Below are positions 24,983 through 34,683 of a stretch of 64,000 nt of DNA, in pieces. The notes under the pieces were generated by a model. The model made no database searches. It saw only the letters and a program-made list of their open reading frames with translations, and was not told where the DNA came from. Both the position numbers and the translations under genes were made by a program. The stretch comes from Streptomyces sp. F001 (GTDB taxonomy: Bacteria; Actinomycetota; Actinomycetes; Streptomycetales; Streptomycetaceae): NCBI RefSeq assembly GCF_004187715.1, contig NZ_QZWF01000001.1, forward strand, positions 1,116,001 through 1,180,000, written 5' to 3'. Numbering within the stretch: the stretch's first letter is position 1; each line of letters opens with the position of its first letter.

Positions 24983-25888
24983 TCAGTAGACGCTGACGCC
25001 GTAGGCGCTCAGGGCCTCCGTGACGGGCTGGAAGAAGGTCGTGCCGCCGGAGCTGCAGTTGCCGCTGCCGCCGGACGTCAGACCGTACGCGACACCGTTG
25101 CTGCCGTAGAGCGGGCCGCCGGAGTCGCCGGGCTCCGCGCAGACGGTGGTCTGGATCATGCCGTAGACGATGTCACCACCGCCGTAGTTGACGGTCGCGT
25201 TGAGCGCGGTGACACGGCCGGTGTGCGTGCCGGTGGTGGAGCCGGTGCGGATGACGTTGGTGCCCACGCTCGGGGTGGCGGCGCTGGTGATGTCCACGCT
25301 GCCCGCGGTGCCGGGCTTGGTGATGGACGTGTTGGTGTACCGGACGATCCCGTAGTCGTTGGTCGGGAAGCTCGAGCCGGAGGTGGGGCCGAGGACCGTG
25401 GTACGGGCGGAGTTGGAGTACCAGGTGCCCGCGCCGTCGGTGCAGTGACCGGCGGTCAGGAAGTACGAGGTTCCGCTGCCGCTGCGGACGTTGAAGCCGA
25501 GGGAGCAGCGCCAGCTACTCGCATAGATGGCGTCGCCGCCCTTGATGAGCTTGTTGAACTTGCCGGGGGTGCGCTTGATCGTCAGGGCGTCGGCGTTGGC
25601 GCCGGCCGCCTTCTTGATCTTCGCGATCTCGGCCGCGGAGACCGTGCTGTCGACGGTGAGCAGCACGCGGTTGGTCTTGCTGTCGACGGCCCAGGCGGTG
25701 CCCGGGACGTCGGCCTTGAGCACCGAGTTGCCGGCGCTCTTGAGCTCGGTGGCGCTGAACGTGGCGGTGTCGGACGCGTTCGCGCTGGGGATCGCGATCG
25801 CGGCGGCGGCCACGAGTCCGGTGGAAACGGCGATCAGCCGGGTCCGTCTCGCTATGCCGCTGCGGGGGGTGGTGCGCTTGATCCTCAC
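24983..25888 (-). CDS. Streptogrisin A/B-like secreted serine protease (S1)
   Basis: The GTG with first base 25888 is chosen because GGAGGAA lies 8 bases before it; a GTG five codons earlier would overlap that site. 301 residues: basic N-terminus and signal peptide (1-39), short propeptide, mature enzyme from about 115 ([14 protein letters not shown]). Triad His148 (TAGHCTDG), Asp178 (NDYGIVRY), Ser256 (GDSGGPL). It closely resembles streptogrisin B. It is a tandem paralogue of the neighbouring longer protease, probably from an old duplication. Secreted endopeptidase. Confidence 0.93.
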   Translation of the reverse strand: MRIKRTTPRSGIARRTRLIAVSTGLVAAAAIAIPSANASDTATFSATELKSAGNSVLKADVPGTAWAVDSKTNRVLLTVDSTVSAAEIAKIKKAAGANADALTIKRTPGKFNKLIKGGDAIYASSWRCSLGFNVRSGSGTSYFLTAGHCTDGAGTWYSNSARTTVLGPTSGSSFPTNDYGIVRYTNTSITKPGTAGSVDITSAATPSVGTNVIRTGSTTGTHTGRVTALNATVNYGGGDIVYGMIQTTVCAEPGDSGGPLYGSNGVAYGLTSGGSGNCSSGGTTFFQPVTEALSAYGVSVY

Positions 25889-26117
25889 TTTTCGTTCCTC
25901 CACATGGGAAGTAGGGGGCCCGCGTGGGGTCGGGGCCCGTGAGGCGCAGCCAGCGGCCGCGTGCCCGGATTCCGAACACGCCGTGCCCCTGACAAGCGCT
26001 GAGGGGGAGTATTCGGGGGCACGGCCGACGGGCGCAAGAGCGCCTTTCGGCCGTCAATCTTTGAACGAGTTACGGGAATTGGCCACCGCTGCCCCACCGG
26101 CGAAGCACAGCAGCCCT

Positions 26118-27353
26118 TCAGCAGCCGTCGCAGGGACAGCAGCAGTCGCAGCCGCCGCAGTCGCAGTCACGGCAGCAGCCCTCGCGCTTCTTGCGGGACC
26201 ACGGGCCCTCGTACTCTTCGGCGCAGCACAGCTTGCAGGTGCAGCACAGCAGCCAGAACATCCCGCAGCCGGCCCAGAACCCACGCCGCCCCTTCGGCGG
26301 CTGAGCGGCCGGCCCACCGCCGAACCCGCCGAAGTCACCACCGCCACCACCGCCGGGCGCTCCCCCGCCGCCCGTATAAGGGGTCCCGCCCGCGTACGGG
26401 TTCCCGCCGGCGTACGGATTCTGCGGTGCGCCGTACGGCCCCTGCTGTGGCGGCTGACCATAGGGCCCGGGCTGGTGGGACGCGCAGGCGGGCACCGTGC
26501 CGAACGCCCGGTCCACCGAGCGCCGCAGCTCGTGCACGAGCAGCAGGTGCGCCAGCCGGCCGTCCACGAACTCCACCTCCCGCAGCGCCAGCCGCACTCC
26601 GTGCACGGCGTCGTCCGCGAGCCGCCTCGCCTCGGCGAGCGAGGTCCCCGTGGCCGTCAGCGGGTTCCAGGCACCCGACGCGGCGTCAGTCTCCTGGTCC
26701 TCCACGGCGTCCAGCAGATGCGCCAGTCGGCCGAAGAGCCGGCCGGCCTCGGCGAGCGGTTCGGCGTTGCCCGGCCGGCCCGCCAGGATCGCGGTGTGCA
26801 CGAAGGCCGCGGCCGTGGCGGTCTCGGTCGGCTCGGTGACGGTCAGGATCGACGTCCCGGGCCCGGCGAGCGCCTCGATGCCGACCTGCCGGTCCACGGC
26901 GTCGACCAGCACCGCCGTATCGAACCCGACCACCGCTGCACCACGAGCCCCCGCACGCCCCCACCCGTCGGCGACCCGGCGCGCGGCGAGCGCCACCGGC
27001 CGGCGGCCCAGCAGCCCGTCCCCGTCGGCGACATGGTCGCGCACCTTGGCCGACGCGAGCACCAGCGAGACGGCGGCCGCGAGCCGGGCCCCCTCACCCT
27101 GGGCGACGGACGCGGTCCGCATCCCGCGCAGCGGACACGGCCCCGCGGTACGCCGCCACCCGTCGGCGTCGGCCTGCGTGGCCTGAGCCTCCGTCAATAC
27201 GGAGATGAGAAGCCCGTCGTAGTTCGTCACCACCCGGGCGAACTGTCCATGGTCACTGCGCAGCGCGAGACACAGTCCGCACAGATGCGCCATCCACTGC
27301 GTCTTGAGCCGTTCCCCGAGCCGGTGACTGCACGGCCTGACGATTCCGAACAC
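26118..27353 (-). CDS. DUF5685 family protein with Cys-rich C-terminal tail
   Basis: The GTG with first base 27353 (FGIVRPC follows) is preceded by GGGGGA and matches the usual family start; 411 residues. The N-terminal 290 residues are helical with conserved Cys/His near the start (RPCSH, HLCGLCLALR). A Gly/Pro/Tyr/Asn-rich linker (about 295-350) is followed by an extraordinary tail with CGMFWLLCCTCKLCC, then GCCRDCDCGGCDCCCPCDGC. The Cys spacing suggests metal binding or extensive disulphides. Function unknown; related actinobacterial proteins keep the Cys tail, so it is not a sequencing artefact in my judgement. It lies upstream of and divergent to sflA. Confidence 0.8.
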   Translation of the reverse strand: MFGIVRPCSHRLGERLKTQWMAHLCGLCLALRSDHGQFARVVTNYDGLLISVLTEAQATQADADGWRRTAGPCPLRGMRTASVAQGEGARLAAAVSLVLASAKVRDHVADGDGLLGRRPVALAARRVADGWGRAGARGAAVVGFDTAVLVDAVDRQVGIEALAGPGTSILTVTEPTETATAAAFVHTAILAGRPGNAEPLAEAGRLFGRLAHLLDAVEDQETDAASGAWNPLTATGTSLAEARRLADDAVHGVRLALREVEFVDGRLAHLLLVHELRRSVDRAFGTVPACASHQPGPYGQPPQQGPYGAPQNPYAGGNPYAGGTPYTGGGGAPGGGGGGDFGGFGGGPAAQPPKGRRGFWAGCGMFWLLCCTCKLCCAEEYEGPWSRKKREGCCRDCDCGGCDCCCPCDGC

Positions 27354-27665
27354 GACGATCCCCCGTGATGCGTGCGACATTGAGCAGCCGCATCGTATCG
27401 ACCGATTTTCACATCGGATCGACCGCCTTGGTTCACCCGTCCGCCTCGTCCCTCACCCGTACGCCATGAAGAATCATATTTCACTCACAGTCAGCAGCTG
27501 GGCCTGGCAGGACCCTTGGGGCACCCGGGCTCTCGACGGATTCGCTGTGCACCAGTACCGTCACAAACCCCCCGCGCGGCGTCTATCCACTTGGCGCACC
27601 GTCCGCATCATGGATGACCATAGGGATGCGGAAAGCGAGAAAGCCCGCTGTGAGAGGAGGCGTCC

Positions 27666-28106
27666 ATGGGATCGGTGCGCAAGGCGAGTGCGTGGCTCGG
27701 CCTCGTCGACGACAACGATGACGAGCGTTACTACGACGACGACGAGTACTCCGAGGGGACCGAGTCCGGGGACGCCTGGGTCACGGACCCCCGGGTGAAG
27801 GTGGCCACGGACACGGCCGAGGAGAAGGGCCGCCGGATCGGCACGGTCACCCCGGACAGCTTCCGGGATGCCCGCGCCATCGGCGAGCTGTTCCGGGACG
27901 GCGTCCCGGTGATCATGAACCTGACGGCCATGGAGCCCGCCGACGCCAAGCGCGTGGTGGACTTCGCGGCCGGCCTGATCTTCGGGCTGCGCGGTTCGAT
28001 CGACCGCGTGTCCAACCGTGTGTTCCTGCTGAGCCCCGCCGACACGGAGATCATCAGCGGGGAGCCCGCCGCCCACCGGGCGGACGGCTTCTTCAACCAG
28101 AGCTGA
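27666..28106 (+). CDS. sflA: SepF-like cell-division accessory protein (SflA)
   Basis: ATG at 27666 after GAGAGGAGG; 146 residues. Short N-terminal amphipathic start ([14 protein letters not shown]), an acidic Asp/Glu/Tyr-rich spacer, and the C-terminal SepF domain (about 60-140) with [34 protein letters not shown] and [11 protein letters not shown]. SepF binds FtsZ and the membrane. Streptomyces has SepF plus two SepF-like proteins, SflA and SflB, that modulate Z-ring and branching behaviour. The gene lies outside the ftsZ cluster, next to an acyl-CoA dehydrogenase, as I recall for sflA. Confidence 0.85.
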   Translation: MGSVRKASAWLGLVDDNDDERYYDDDEYSEGTESGDAWVTDPRVKVATDTAEEKGRRIGTVTPDSFRDARAIGELFRDGVPVIMNLTAMEPADAKRVVDFAAGLIFGLRGSIDRVSNRVFLLSPADTEIISGEPAAHRADGFFNQS

Positions 28107-28147
28107 GGCAAGGCCGCTCACCGGCCTGCCCTTTCCGGTGCGACGGA

Positions 28148-29377
28148 TCACCGGAAGGCATCGACTCCGGTGAGCGCCTTGCCCAGCACGAGTTGGTGCA
28201 TCTCGACGGTGCCCTCGTAGGTGAGCACCGATTCCAGGTTGGTCGCATGCCGCATCACCGGGTACTCCAGTGAGATCCCGTTGGCCCCGAGGATCGTCCG
28301 GGCCGTACGGCAGATGTCGATGGCCTCTCGTACGTTGTTGAGCTTGCCGAAGCTGACCTGTTCGGGTCGCAGCCGGCCGGCGTCCATCCGCCGCCCCAGG
28401 TGATGGGCGAGCAGAATCCCCTTGTGCAGTTCGACCGCCATGTCGGCGAGTTTGGCCTGGGTGAGCTGGAACCCGCCGATGGGCCGCCCGAACTGCTCCC
28501 GCGTCTTCGCGTAGTCGACGGCGGTCTCGAAGCAGGTCCGCGCCGCGCCCATGGCACCCCAGACGATGCCGTACCGGGCATGGGAGAGACAGCTGAGCGG
28601 ACCGCGCAGTCCGGTCACGTCCGGCAGCACGGCATCCGCGGGCAGCCGCACGTCGTCGAGAATCAGCTCGCTGGTGACGCTGGCCCGCAGCGACCACTTG
28701 TGCCGGATCTCGGGCGCGGAGAACCCGGGGGCGTCGGTGGGTACGACGAACCCGCGGATGCCCTCCTCGGTCTGCGCCCACACGACCGCGACCCCGGCGA
28801 CGGACCCGTTGGTGATCCACATCTTGCGCCCGCCCAGGACCCAGTCGCCGCCGTCCCGCTTGGCATACGTCCGCATCGAGGCGGGGTCGGACCCGTGATC
28901 GGGTTCGGTGAGCCCGAAGCAGCCGATCATGTCACCGGCGGCCATGCCGGGCAGCCACCGCTGCTTCTGCTCCTCGGAGCCGAACCGGTGGATGGCGTAC
29001 ATGGCGAGCGACCCCTGCACCGACACCAGGGACCGGATCCCGGAGTCGGCGGCCTCGAGCTCCAGACAGGCGAGCCCGTACTGCACCGCACTGGCCCCGG
29101 CGCACCCGTACCCGCTGAGCGACATCCCGAGCGCCCCAATACCCCCGAGCTCCTTGGCCAGCTCCCGGATCCCCGGCAGCTCGCCCGCCTCGAACCACTC
29201 GGCGATGTGCGGCAGCACCCGGTCCGCGGCCCAGCTGCGCACGGTGTCCCGGACGGCCAGGTCCTCGGGCTCCAGCAAGTCGTCGATCCCGAGCGGATCG
29301 AACGGATCGAAGGCGGGCAACTTCTCGGGCTTCTCAGACTTCGCGGACTTCTCGAACTTCGGGGACTTCGAGGACAC
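28148..29377 (-). CDS. Acyl-CoA dehydrogenase (glutaryl-CoA dehydrogenase-like)
   Basis: The GTG with first base 29377 has GGAGGG at proper spacing; a GTG two codons earlier abuts that site. 409 residues. A Lys/Ser/Pro-rich N-terminus precedes the three-domain ACAD fold: ADSGIRSLVSVQGSL, FGLTEPDHGSDP (FAD-binding), WITNGSVAG, and the C-terminal helical domain with the catalytic Glu in TYEGTVEMH. The pattern resembles glutaryl-CoA dehydrogenases. Acts in lysine, tryptophan or fatty-acid catabolism in the cytoplasm. It stands alone, with no electron-transfer flavoprotein gene nearby. Confidence 0.9.
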   Translation of the reverse strand: MSSKSPKFEKSAKSEKPEKLPAFDPFDPLGIDDLLEPEDLAVRDTVRSWAADRVLPHIAEWFEAGELPGIRELAKELGGIGALGMSLSGYGCAGASAVQYGLACLELEAADSGIRSLVSVQGSLAMYAIHRFGSEEQKQRWLPGMAAGDMIGCFGLTEPDHGSDPASMRTYAKRDGGDWVLGGRKMWITNGSVAGVAVVWAQTEEGIRGFVVPTDAPGFSAPEIRHKWSLRASVTSELILDDVRLPADAVLPDVTGLRGPLSCLSHARYGIVWGAMGAARTCFETAVDYAKTREQFGRPIGGFQLTQAKLADMAVELHKGILLAHHLGRRMDAGRLRPEQVSFGKLNNVREAIDICRTARTILGANGISLEYPVMRHATNLESVLTYEGTVEMHQLVLGKALTGVDAFR

Positions 29378-29482
29378 CGACACCCTCCGGGCAGCTCAAA
29401 CTAGCACCGCTAGTCACGGACTCGGGGTGACGTTACGACCCGAGGGCCTGCGGAGCAACCACCCGCAGGCCGCAGGCGCCGC

Positions 29483-31112
29483 TCAACCCCCGCGGGCGAC
29501 GTCCACCGGGGGTGCGTGGGTGGGAGACCCGACGCCGGCACGAGGCGACGGCACCTCCACAGCGACCGTCTCGTACTGCATAGCCCGCGGCAACCGCAAC
29601 GCCATCACCGCCCCGAGCAGCAACAGCCCCGCACTCACCAGCAGCGTCACATGCAGCCCATGCACAAAACAGTCCCGAGCCGCCTCCCGCAGGGCATCCC
29701 CCGCCGGCCCCCCGAGCCGCCCGCGCGACGTCATACGCCTCCCCCAGCGAATGCCCCGCCGCAGCCGAGGCCGACGCCGGAACCCCCGGCACGGACGTCA
29801 GCCCAGGCGTGTACGCCGCATTCATCACGCTCCCGAGAAGCGCAATCCCGATTCCCGCCCCCAGCTGGTACGACGTCTCCCCGATCGCCGCCGCGCCCCC
29901 CGCCTGCTCCGGCGGAGCCTCGCTCAGCATGGACTCGTACGCCCCGAACAGCGTGGTCTCCAGCCCGAACCCGAGCAGCACGAACCCGGCCAGCAGCAGC
30001 CCGGGGTTGTCCTGCCGCCCCATCGCGGTCAGCAGCACCACGGCGAAGGCCGTGAGACAGAACCCGGAGGACACCATCCGCCGCGGCCCGAACCGCCGCA
30101 GCATCCGCGCCCCGAACAGCCCCGCAGCCATCGCCGCGAACGTCAGCGGCACCAACCGCAGCCCCGTCTCCAGCGGCGACAGGTCCAGCACCAGCTGCAG
30201 ATACTGCGCCGCGATCAGCTCCAGCCCCACCAGCGCGAGCATCGCCAGCACAATGCACCCGACCGAGGTGCTGAACGCCGGACGGGCGAACATCCGCAGG
30301 TCGACCAGCGGATGCTTGCGCCGCCGCTGCCGCCGTACGAACAGGACGACCAGCGCGACCCCCACCACGAGCGGCACCACGGTGAACGCGCTGTCCACCG
30401 GCTCACCGCCACCGAGCCGCTTGACCCCCAGCACCACCCCGAACAACCCGGCCGCCGCCATCAGCGCACCGGCCACGTCCCAGGGCCCGTCCCCCGCTCC
30501 CGTCGACTCGGGCAGCAGAAGTCGCCCCACCGGCAGACTGACCAGCATCAACGGGATGTTGACAAGGAACACCGACCCCCACCAGAAGTGCTCGAGGAGG
30601 AAGCCGCCGAGAAGGGGCCCGACCGCCGCGCCGACCGCGGCCACCGCACTCCAGACGCCGATCGCGAGCGCCCGCTCGCGCCGGTCGGGGAAGACCTGCC
30701 GCAGGATCGACAGCGTCGCGGGCATGATCATCGCACCGCCGACGCCGAGCAGCGCCCGCGCCGCGATCAGGACCTGCGCGGTGTCGGCGACGGCCGCCAT
30801 GGCGGAGGCGACGCCGAACAGGGCGTAGCCGAGGAGCAGGATCCGTCTGCGGCCCACCCGGTCGCCGAGCGTGCCGAAGAGGATCAGCAGCGAGGCGCAG
30901 ACGAGCGGGTAGGTGTCGACGATCCAGAGCAGTTCTATCGCGCTGGGCTTGAGGTCCTCGGTGACAGCGGGCACCGCCACGTGCAGCACGGTCGCGTCGA
31001 CCGCGACCAGCAGCAGGCTGGTGCAGAGGACCACGAGGACGACCCAGCGGTTGGCACCGGCCCCGGCCGCCCGACGGCGCAGCCCGACGGCAGCCGTGGT
31101 CGTCCCGGACAT
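29483..31112 (-). CDS. MFS drug exporter, DHA2 (14-TM) type, with C-terminal frameshift
   Basis: ATG with first base 31112 after GGGAGG. It starts with WVVLVVLCTSLLLVAVDATVLHVAVPAV and carries the loop 2-3 motif GDRVGRRR and motif C-like GGAMIMPATL, typical of QacA/EmrB-type exporters using the proton gradient. After SLGEAYDVA near 29722 the frame degenerates, whereas the next frame reads RLGGPAGDALREAARDCFVH and a final helix (LHVTLLVSAGLLLLGAVMAL), stopping at 29483. One extra base in the CCC run at 29720-29722 explains it. As written, the protein loses its last helix and runs to 29433. It is divergent from the mannosyltransferase gene. Confidence 0.85.
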
Positions 31113-31383
31113 GTACGTACCTCCCAGATGTTCCCTCGCTTCGGCGGGCTCACGGGAGTGGGGACTCTCCCGTGACTCGGCCGGAGAGGAGCGGTGGTCT
31201 CCGGCCCGCGCAACGATCGGCGAGTGACACGTCAGCGTACGCGAGTCCGTACCGTGATCTAGTGGCGGACCTCTCATACATATGGCGGAACAGTGTGGCG
31301 TACGCCACTACCGTCGCCCGCTGTCGCCCCCCGTCACGCCGCCGCCGGCCGTGCGGCCCCGCGCGCCGTCGATAATCGAGCCC

Positions 31384-32637
31384 GTGACCGATCTTGAAAC
31401 GCCTGTGGCACGCCGCGGCTCCGCGGCCCTGCGCCGGGCGGCCCCGGCCCTTCTCGGCTACGCGGCCGTCCGTGCACTGGGACTGCTCGCGCTGGCCGGA
31501 TGGAGCGCGGCGCGGGACAAGAGCGCGTACACGCTGCTGACCGCCCGCTGGGACGCGCTCTGGTACACCCGGGTCGCCGAACTGGGCTACGGCTACGAGG
31601 TGCGTCTGCCGAACGGCGACGTGCACTCCAACCTGGCCTTCTTCCCCCTCCTCCCCTGGCTGGAGCGGCTGCTGCACGCGGTGACCCCGCTGTCGTACGC
31701 CGACGCCGGCTTCGTCGTCAGCCTGCTCGCCTCGCTCGCGGCGGCGTGGGGGATCTTCGCGGTTGCGGACCACGTGTACGGCCGTCGGGCTGGGGTCTGT
31801 GCGGTGCTGTTGTGGGCGGTGCTGCCGGTCGGGATCGTGCAGTCGATGGCGTACAGCGAGTCGCTGTTCACGGCGCTGGCCGCCTGGTCGCTGTACGCGG
31901 TCCTGACCGGTCGCTGGCTCACGGCGGGCTCGCTGGCCCTGCTGGCGGGACTGACCCGGCCGGTGGGACTCGCCGTGGTCGCGGCGGTGTGGGCGGCCGG
32001 GATCGCCTCGTTCGTACGAGCACGAGACCGGGACCTTGCTCCATCCGTGCGGTACCGCAGCGCGGCGCCCGTTCCCGGCGCACATGCCCTGTCGCGCGCC
32101 GCCTCCCCCTCCGACGGCGCGGGCATCGAGGGCGCGTCGGCCGGGCGGCGCGCCCTCGGCATGCTCCTCGCGCCGCTCGGCGCCGCCGGGTACGTCCTGT
32201 GGGTCGGCCACCACACCGGCAAGGGTCCGCTCGGCTATCTCGACGTCCAGGCGGGCTGGCGCAACGGCTTCGACGGCGGGTACGCCTTCGCCCGCTTCGT
32301 CGCCGAAAAGTTCACGTCGTTTCCGTCGGCCCCGGCCGGCCTGGGGCTGGTCGTCGGGGTCGGGCTGGTGGTCTGGCTGTACGTCGTCTGCGTCCGACAG
32401 CGCCAGCCGCTTCCGCTGCTGGTGTATGCGGGGGTGGTCACCGCGCTCGCCCTGTGCGCGTCGAGCTACTTCGGCTCGAAACCGCGCCTGTTGCTGCCGG
32501 CGTTCCCGCTGCTGCTGCCCCTCGCGCTTGCCCTGGCCAGACTGCGCACCACCGCCGCCGCGCTGGTCGTGGGCGGGGTCGCGGCGGCGTCGGCGGTCTA
32601 CGGGGCCTTCTGGCTGAACGGCTCCGGTCCGCCCTGA
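31384..32637 (+). CDS. Polytopic membrane mannosyltransferase (PIG-V / GT-C fold)
   Basis: GTG at 31384 (MTDLETP) gives 417 residues; an ATG at 31282 is in frame but the extra residues look non-coding. About ten hydrophobic segments; after the first comes LLTARWDALWYTRVAELGY with an acidic loop residue (RWDALWY), the hallmark of GT-C enzymes, then HSNLAFFPLLPWLERL and SMAYSESLFTALAAWSLY as in PIG-V/Mannosyl_trans2. It should use a polyprenyl-phosphate sugar on the outer face. The DPM1-like enzyme elsewhere in this window could supply such a donor, though the two are 27 kb apart. Confidence 0.82.
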   Translation: MTDLETPVARRGSAALRRAAPALLGYAAVRALGLLALAGWSAARDKSAYTLLTARWDALWYTRVAELGYGYEVRLPNGDVHSNLAFFPLLPWLERLLHAVTPLSYADAGFVVSLLASLAAAWGIFAVADHVYGRRAGVCAVLLWAVLPVGIVQSMAYSESLFTALAAWSLYAVLTGRWLTAGSLALLAGLTRPVGLAVVAAVWAAGIASFVRARDRDLAPSVRYRSAAPVPGAHALSRAASPSDGAGIEGASAGRRALGMLLAPLGAAGYVLWVGHHTGKGPLGYLDVQAGWRNGFDGGYAFARFVAEKFTSFPSAPAGLGLVVGVGLVVWLYVVCVRQRQPLPLLVYAGVVTALALCASSYFGSKPRLLLPAFPLLLPLALALARLRTTAAALVVGGVAAASAVYGAFWLNGSGPP

Positions 32638-32658
32638 CCTGCTTCGATCGCCGGTTTT

Positions 32659-32691
32659 TATTGCCGGGTTATTGCCAGGTTATCGACCGGA
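32659..32691. repeat. Three tandem 11-bp repeats upstream of the PAP2 gene
   Basis: TTATTGCCGGG, TTATTGCCAGG and TTATCGACCGG follow each other without gap. The 11-bp period places each copy on the same DNA face, as for SARP-type activator sites, and the area is A/T-rich for this genome. Located about 210 bases before the PAP2 start. Confidence 0.55.
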
Positions 32692-32900
32692 AAAGTTCCC
32701 CCCAGGGCTCGGTGAACGGTTTCATAAGCAGCCGAAACACTAGACCATGGGCCGGTCAAAGAAATTGAAGAGAAGGCCCCCGAGGGATTGCAGAATCCCC
32801 GGAAATAAACCCCTTCCTGAGAGAAATCCCACATCACATCGTCATTACAAACCCGGTGATTGGGCGAGGAACTGAGCTCACTCGCTGTAACGTCGATTGT

Positions 32901-33947
32901 GTGCGTACCGAACCAACGCTGACCCGGCTCGACCGGATCTTCGCCCGACTGGACCGTGAACCCGTGCGGCCGGTCCTCGACGTGCCGCGAATGACCCGGC
33001 ACCGGGTGGTGCTTTTCGGCGCGACTCTCACCTTCTACCTGACGATCGTCCTCGCCGTGGTGACCACCTCGTGGCTGGTCCGGTTCGACTGGCAGGCGAT
33101 GCTGTTCCGGCCCTACCAGCAGTGGTCCGGGATCCACGCCTTCCTGGACTACTGGGTGGTCCTCGGGCAGCGCGGCCCCACGGCCGTCATGGTCGCCGCC
33201 TGGCTGGGCTGGCGCTGCTGGCGGCAGCACACACTGCGGCCGCTGCTGGCGTTCGGCGCGGCACTGCTGTTGCTGAACGTGACCGTGGGTGCGGTGAAGT
33301 ACGGCCTGGGCCGCTCGGGCCCGCACTACGCGACCGAGGTCGGCTCCAACGAGATGTGGCACTGGTTCCAGGCCGGGAGCGACATATTTCCCTCGGGACA
33401 CACCGCGAACGCCGTCGTGACCTGGGGCATCCTCGCCTATCTCGCCACCTCGCCACGCGCCCGGCGCTGGCTGTCCGCGCTGTCGGCGGTGCTGTCCCTC
33501 AGTGTCGGCCTCACCACCGTCTACCTGGGTACGCACTGGCTGAGCGATGTGCTGCTGGGCTGGGCCGCGGGTCTGCTCATCCTGCTGGCGCTGCCGTGGT
33601 TCGAGCCGCTGATCGCCCACGCCGAGGCCCGGCTCCTGGACCTGCGCGGCCGCCGGCTCGCCGGTGCGCGGCGTACGGCTCCGCAGGCCGCGCCCGTCCC
33701 GGCCGAGGTTCCCGCGGTGCTCACCCCGCGCCCGGTCGCCGAGGAGGAGGCGGCACCGGTGCGCGAGACCCTCTCCCCGTCGGCGGCGGCCCGCACCACC
33801 CGGGCGCCGGTCTATCTGGCCCCGGGCCCGCACAGCACCCGCGCGGAGCGCACCCCGGTCACTCCGGCGGGCAGCCGCCGGCCCCCGCACCCCGACCGTC
33901 TCCCGCGCGGCCCGGCCTCGACGGCCCGCCCGGTCACGGGCGGCTGA
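32901..33947 (+). CDS. PAP2-superfamily membrane phosphatase
   Basis: The GTG at 32901 (MRTEPTLTRL) is preferred; one at 32856 is in frame. 348 residues with about six membrane helices from 35 to 255. PAP2 signature parts: KYGLGRSGP (a degenerate first motif), SDIFPSGHTANAV, and YLGTHWLSDVLLGW with the catalytic His and Asp. The C-terminal 90 residues are a Pro/Ala/Arg-rich cytoplasmic tail. The family dephosphorylates lipid phosphates such as undecaprenyl or phosphatidate phosphates. Terminated by a strong hairpin at 33969. Confidence 0.88.
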   Translation: MRTEPTLTRLDRIFARLDREPVRPVLDVPRMTRHRVVLFGATLTFYLTIVLAVVTTSWLVRFDWQAMLFRPYQQWSGIHAFLDYWVVLGQRGPTAVMVAAWLGWRCWRQHTLRPLLAFGAALLLLNVTVGAVKYGLGRSGPHYATEVGSNEMWHWFQAGSDIFPSGHTANAVVTWGILAYLATSPRARRWLSALSAVLSLSVGLTTVYLGTHWLSDVLLGWAAGLLILLALPWFEPLIAHAEARLLDLRGRRLAGARRTAPQAAPVPAEVPAVLTPRPVAEEEAAPVRETLSPSAAARTTRAPVYLAPGPHSTRAERTPVTPAGSRRPPHPDRLPRGPASTARPVTGG

Positions 33948-33968
33948 CCGGCCGGGCGGTACGCACGG

Positions 33969-34008
33969 CGAAGGCCCCGGTTCCTCCTCGAGGGAACCGG
34001 GGCCTTCG
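33969..34008. terminator. Strong bidirectional hairpin
   Basis: CGAAGGCCCCGGTTCC (33969-33984) pairs with GGAACCGGGGCCTTCG (33993-34008), 16 bp, between convergent stops at 33947 and 34026. Confidence 0.85.
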
Positions 34009-34025
34009 TCATGCACCGTCGGCCG

Positions 34026-34241
34026 TCAGCCCTTCCAGGAGCGCGCCACCACGCCGTCCTTGACCTCGAAGTTCAGTCGGCCCACGCGGTACTCCATCGT
34101 GATGATCGCCCCCGGCGGCAGCGAGCGCACCGTCGACCAGCCGCGCTCGCGCGCGAGCCGCTCGGCCGCGGCCTCTTCGAGGCCGATGTACGCCTCGGGA
34201 CTGTCGTCGGGTTCCGCGGGAGGTGTGGGAATGGGTGCCAT
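34026..34241 (-). CDS. Small I78-type peptidase inhibitor-like protein
   Basis: ATG with first base 34241, 71 residues. A Pro/Asp-rich start is followed by the I78 pattern: IGLEEAAAERLARERGWSTV, a short proline loop, ITMEYRVGRLNFEVKDGVV, then SWKG. I78 inhibitors block serine proteases. There is no signal peptide, so it would act in the cytoplasm, perhaps shielding against misdirected secreted proteases. It converges on the PAP2 gene. Confidence 0.75.
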   Translation of the reverse strand: MAPIPTPPAEPDDSPEAYIGLEEAAAERLARERGWSTVRSLPPGAIITMEYRVGRLNFEVKDGVVARSWKG

Positions 34242-34683
34242 GCCGCCACGCTAGGCGCTGCACGGCGGCCGGGGAAGTCGGCCAGGGAAGTGGAGCCCGT
34301 GCACCGTGGGTCACTGATCCCCCTGCGGTCACACTTCTGTCACAAGATCACGACACGCGTTTCGGGGGAACTCCATCACCCGGACGGACGGATCCGTACG
34401 CCTTGCGGCGGTATCCGAACACAATTCCCGTGTGTCTCCACAACTCCTCGAATTGCCCGGCGGAGAGTTTCTGAAGAAACGTCCCCGGATCCCATTCCAT
34501 TCCAGTTTCGGGCGGACCCGCGGGGAGTCGGCACAACACAGGAAATACCCGGTTCCGACACAGACTCCCCGTACGCCCCCTGTCGCGGTACCCGGCCGCG
34601 CGAGCATCATGGCGTGGGCTCGCGGGTACGCGTGGCGCGGGCTCGGCGGGCCCGGGCGCGACGAGCGAAGGGGCGAGCGAGGC
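34242..34683. other. Intergenic region upstream of ctaD
   Basis: No gene is supported, although one frame stays open from 34432 into ctaD. It holds an inverted CAATTC (34422-34427) and GAATTG (34450-34455) pair within a locally A/T-richer segment, which could be the promoter area. No clear promoter consensus is seen. Confidence 0.3.

Noticed and set aside
27466..27660. Plus-strand ORF beginning MKNHISLTVSSWAWQ upstream of sflA.
   Set aside because: No ribosome site, poor third-position G/C bias and overlap with the sflA promoter area.
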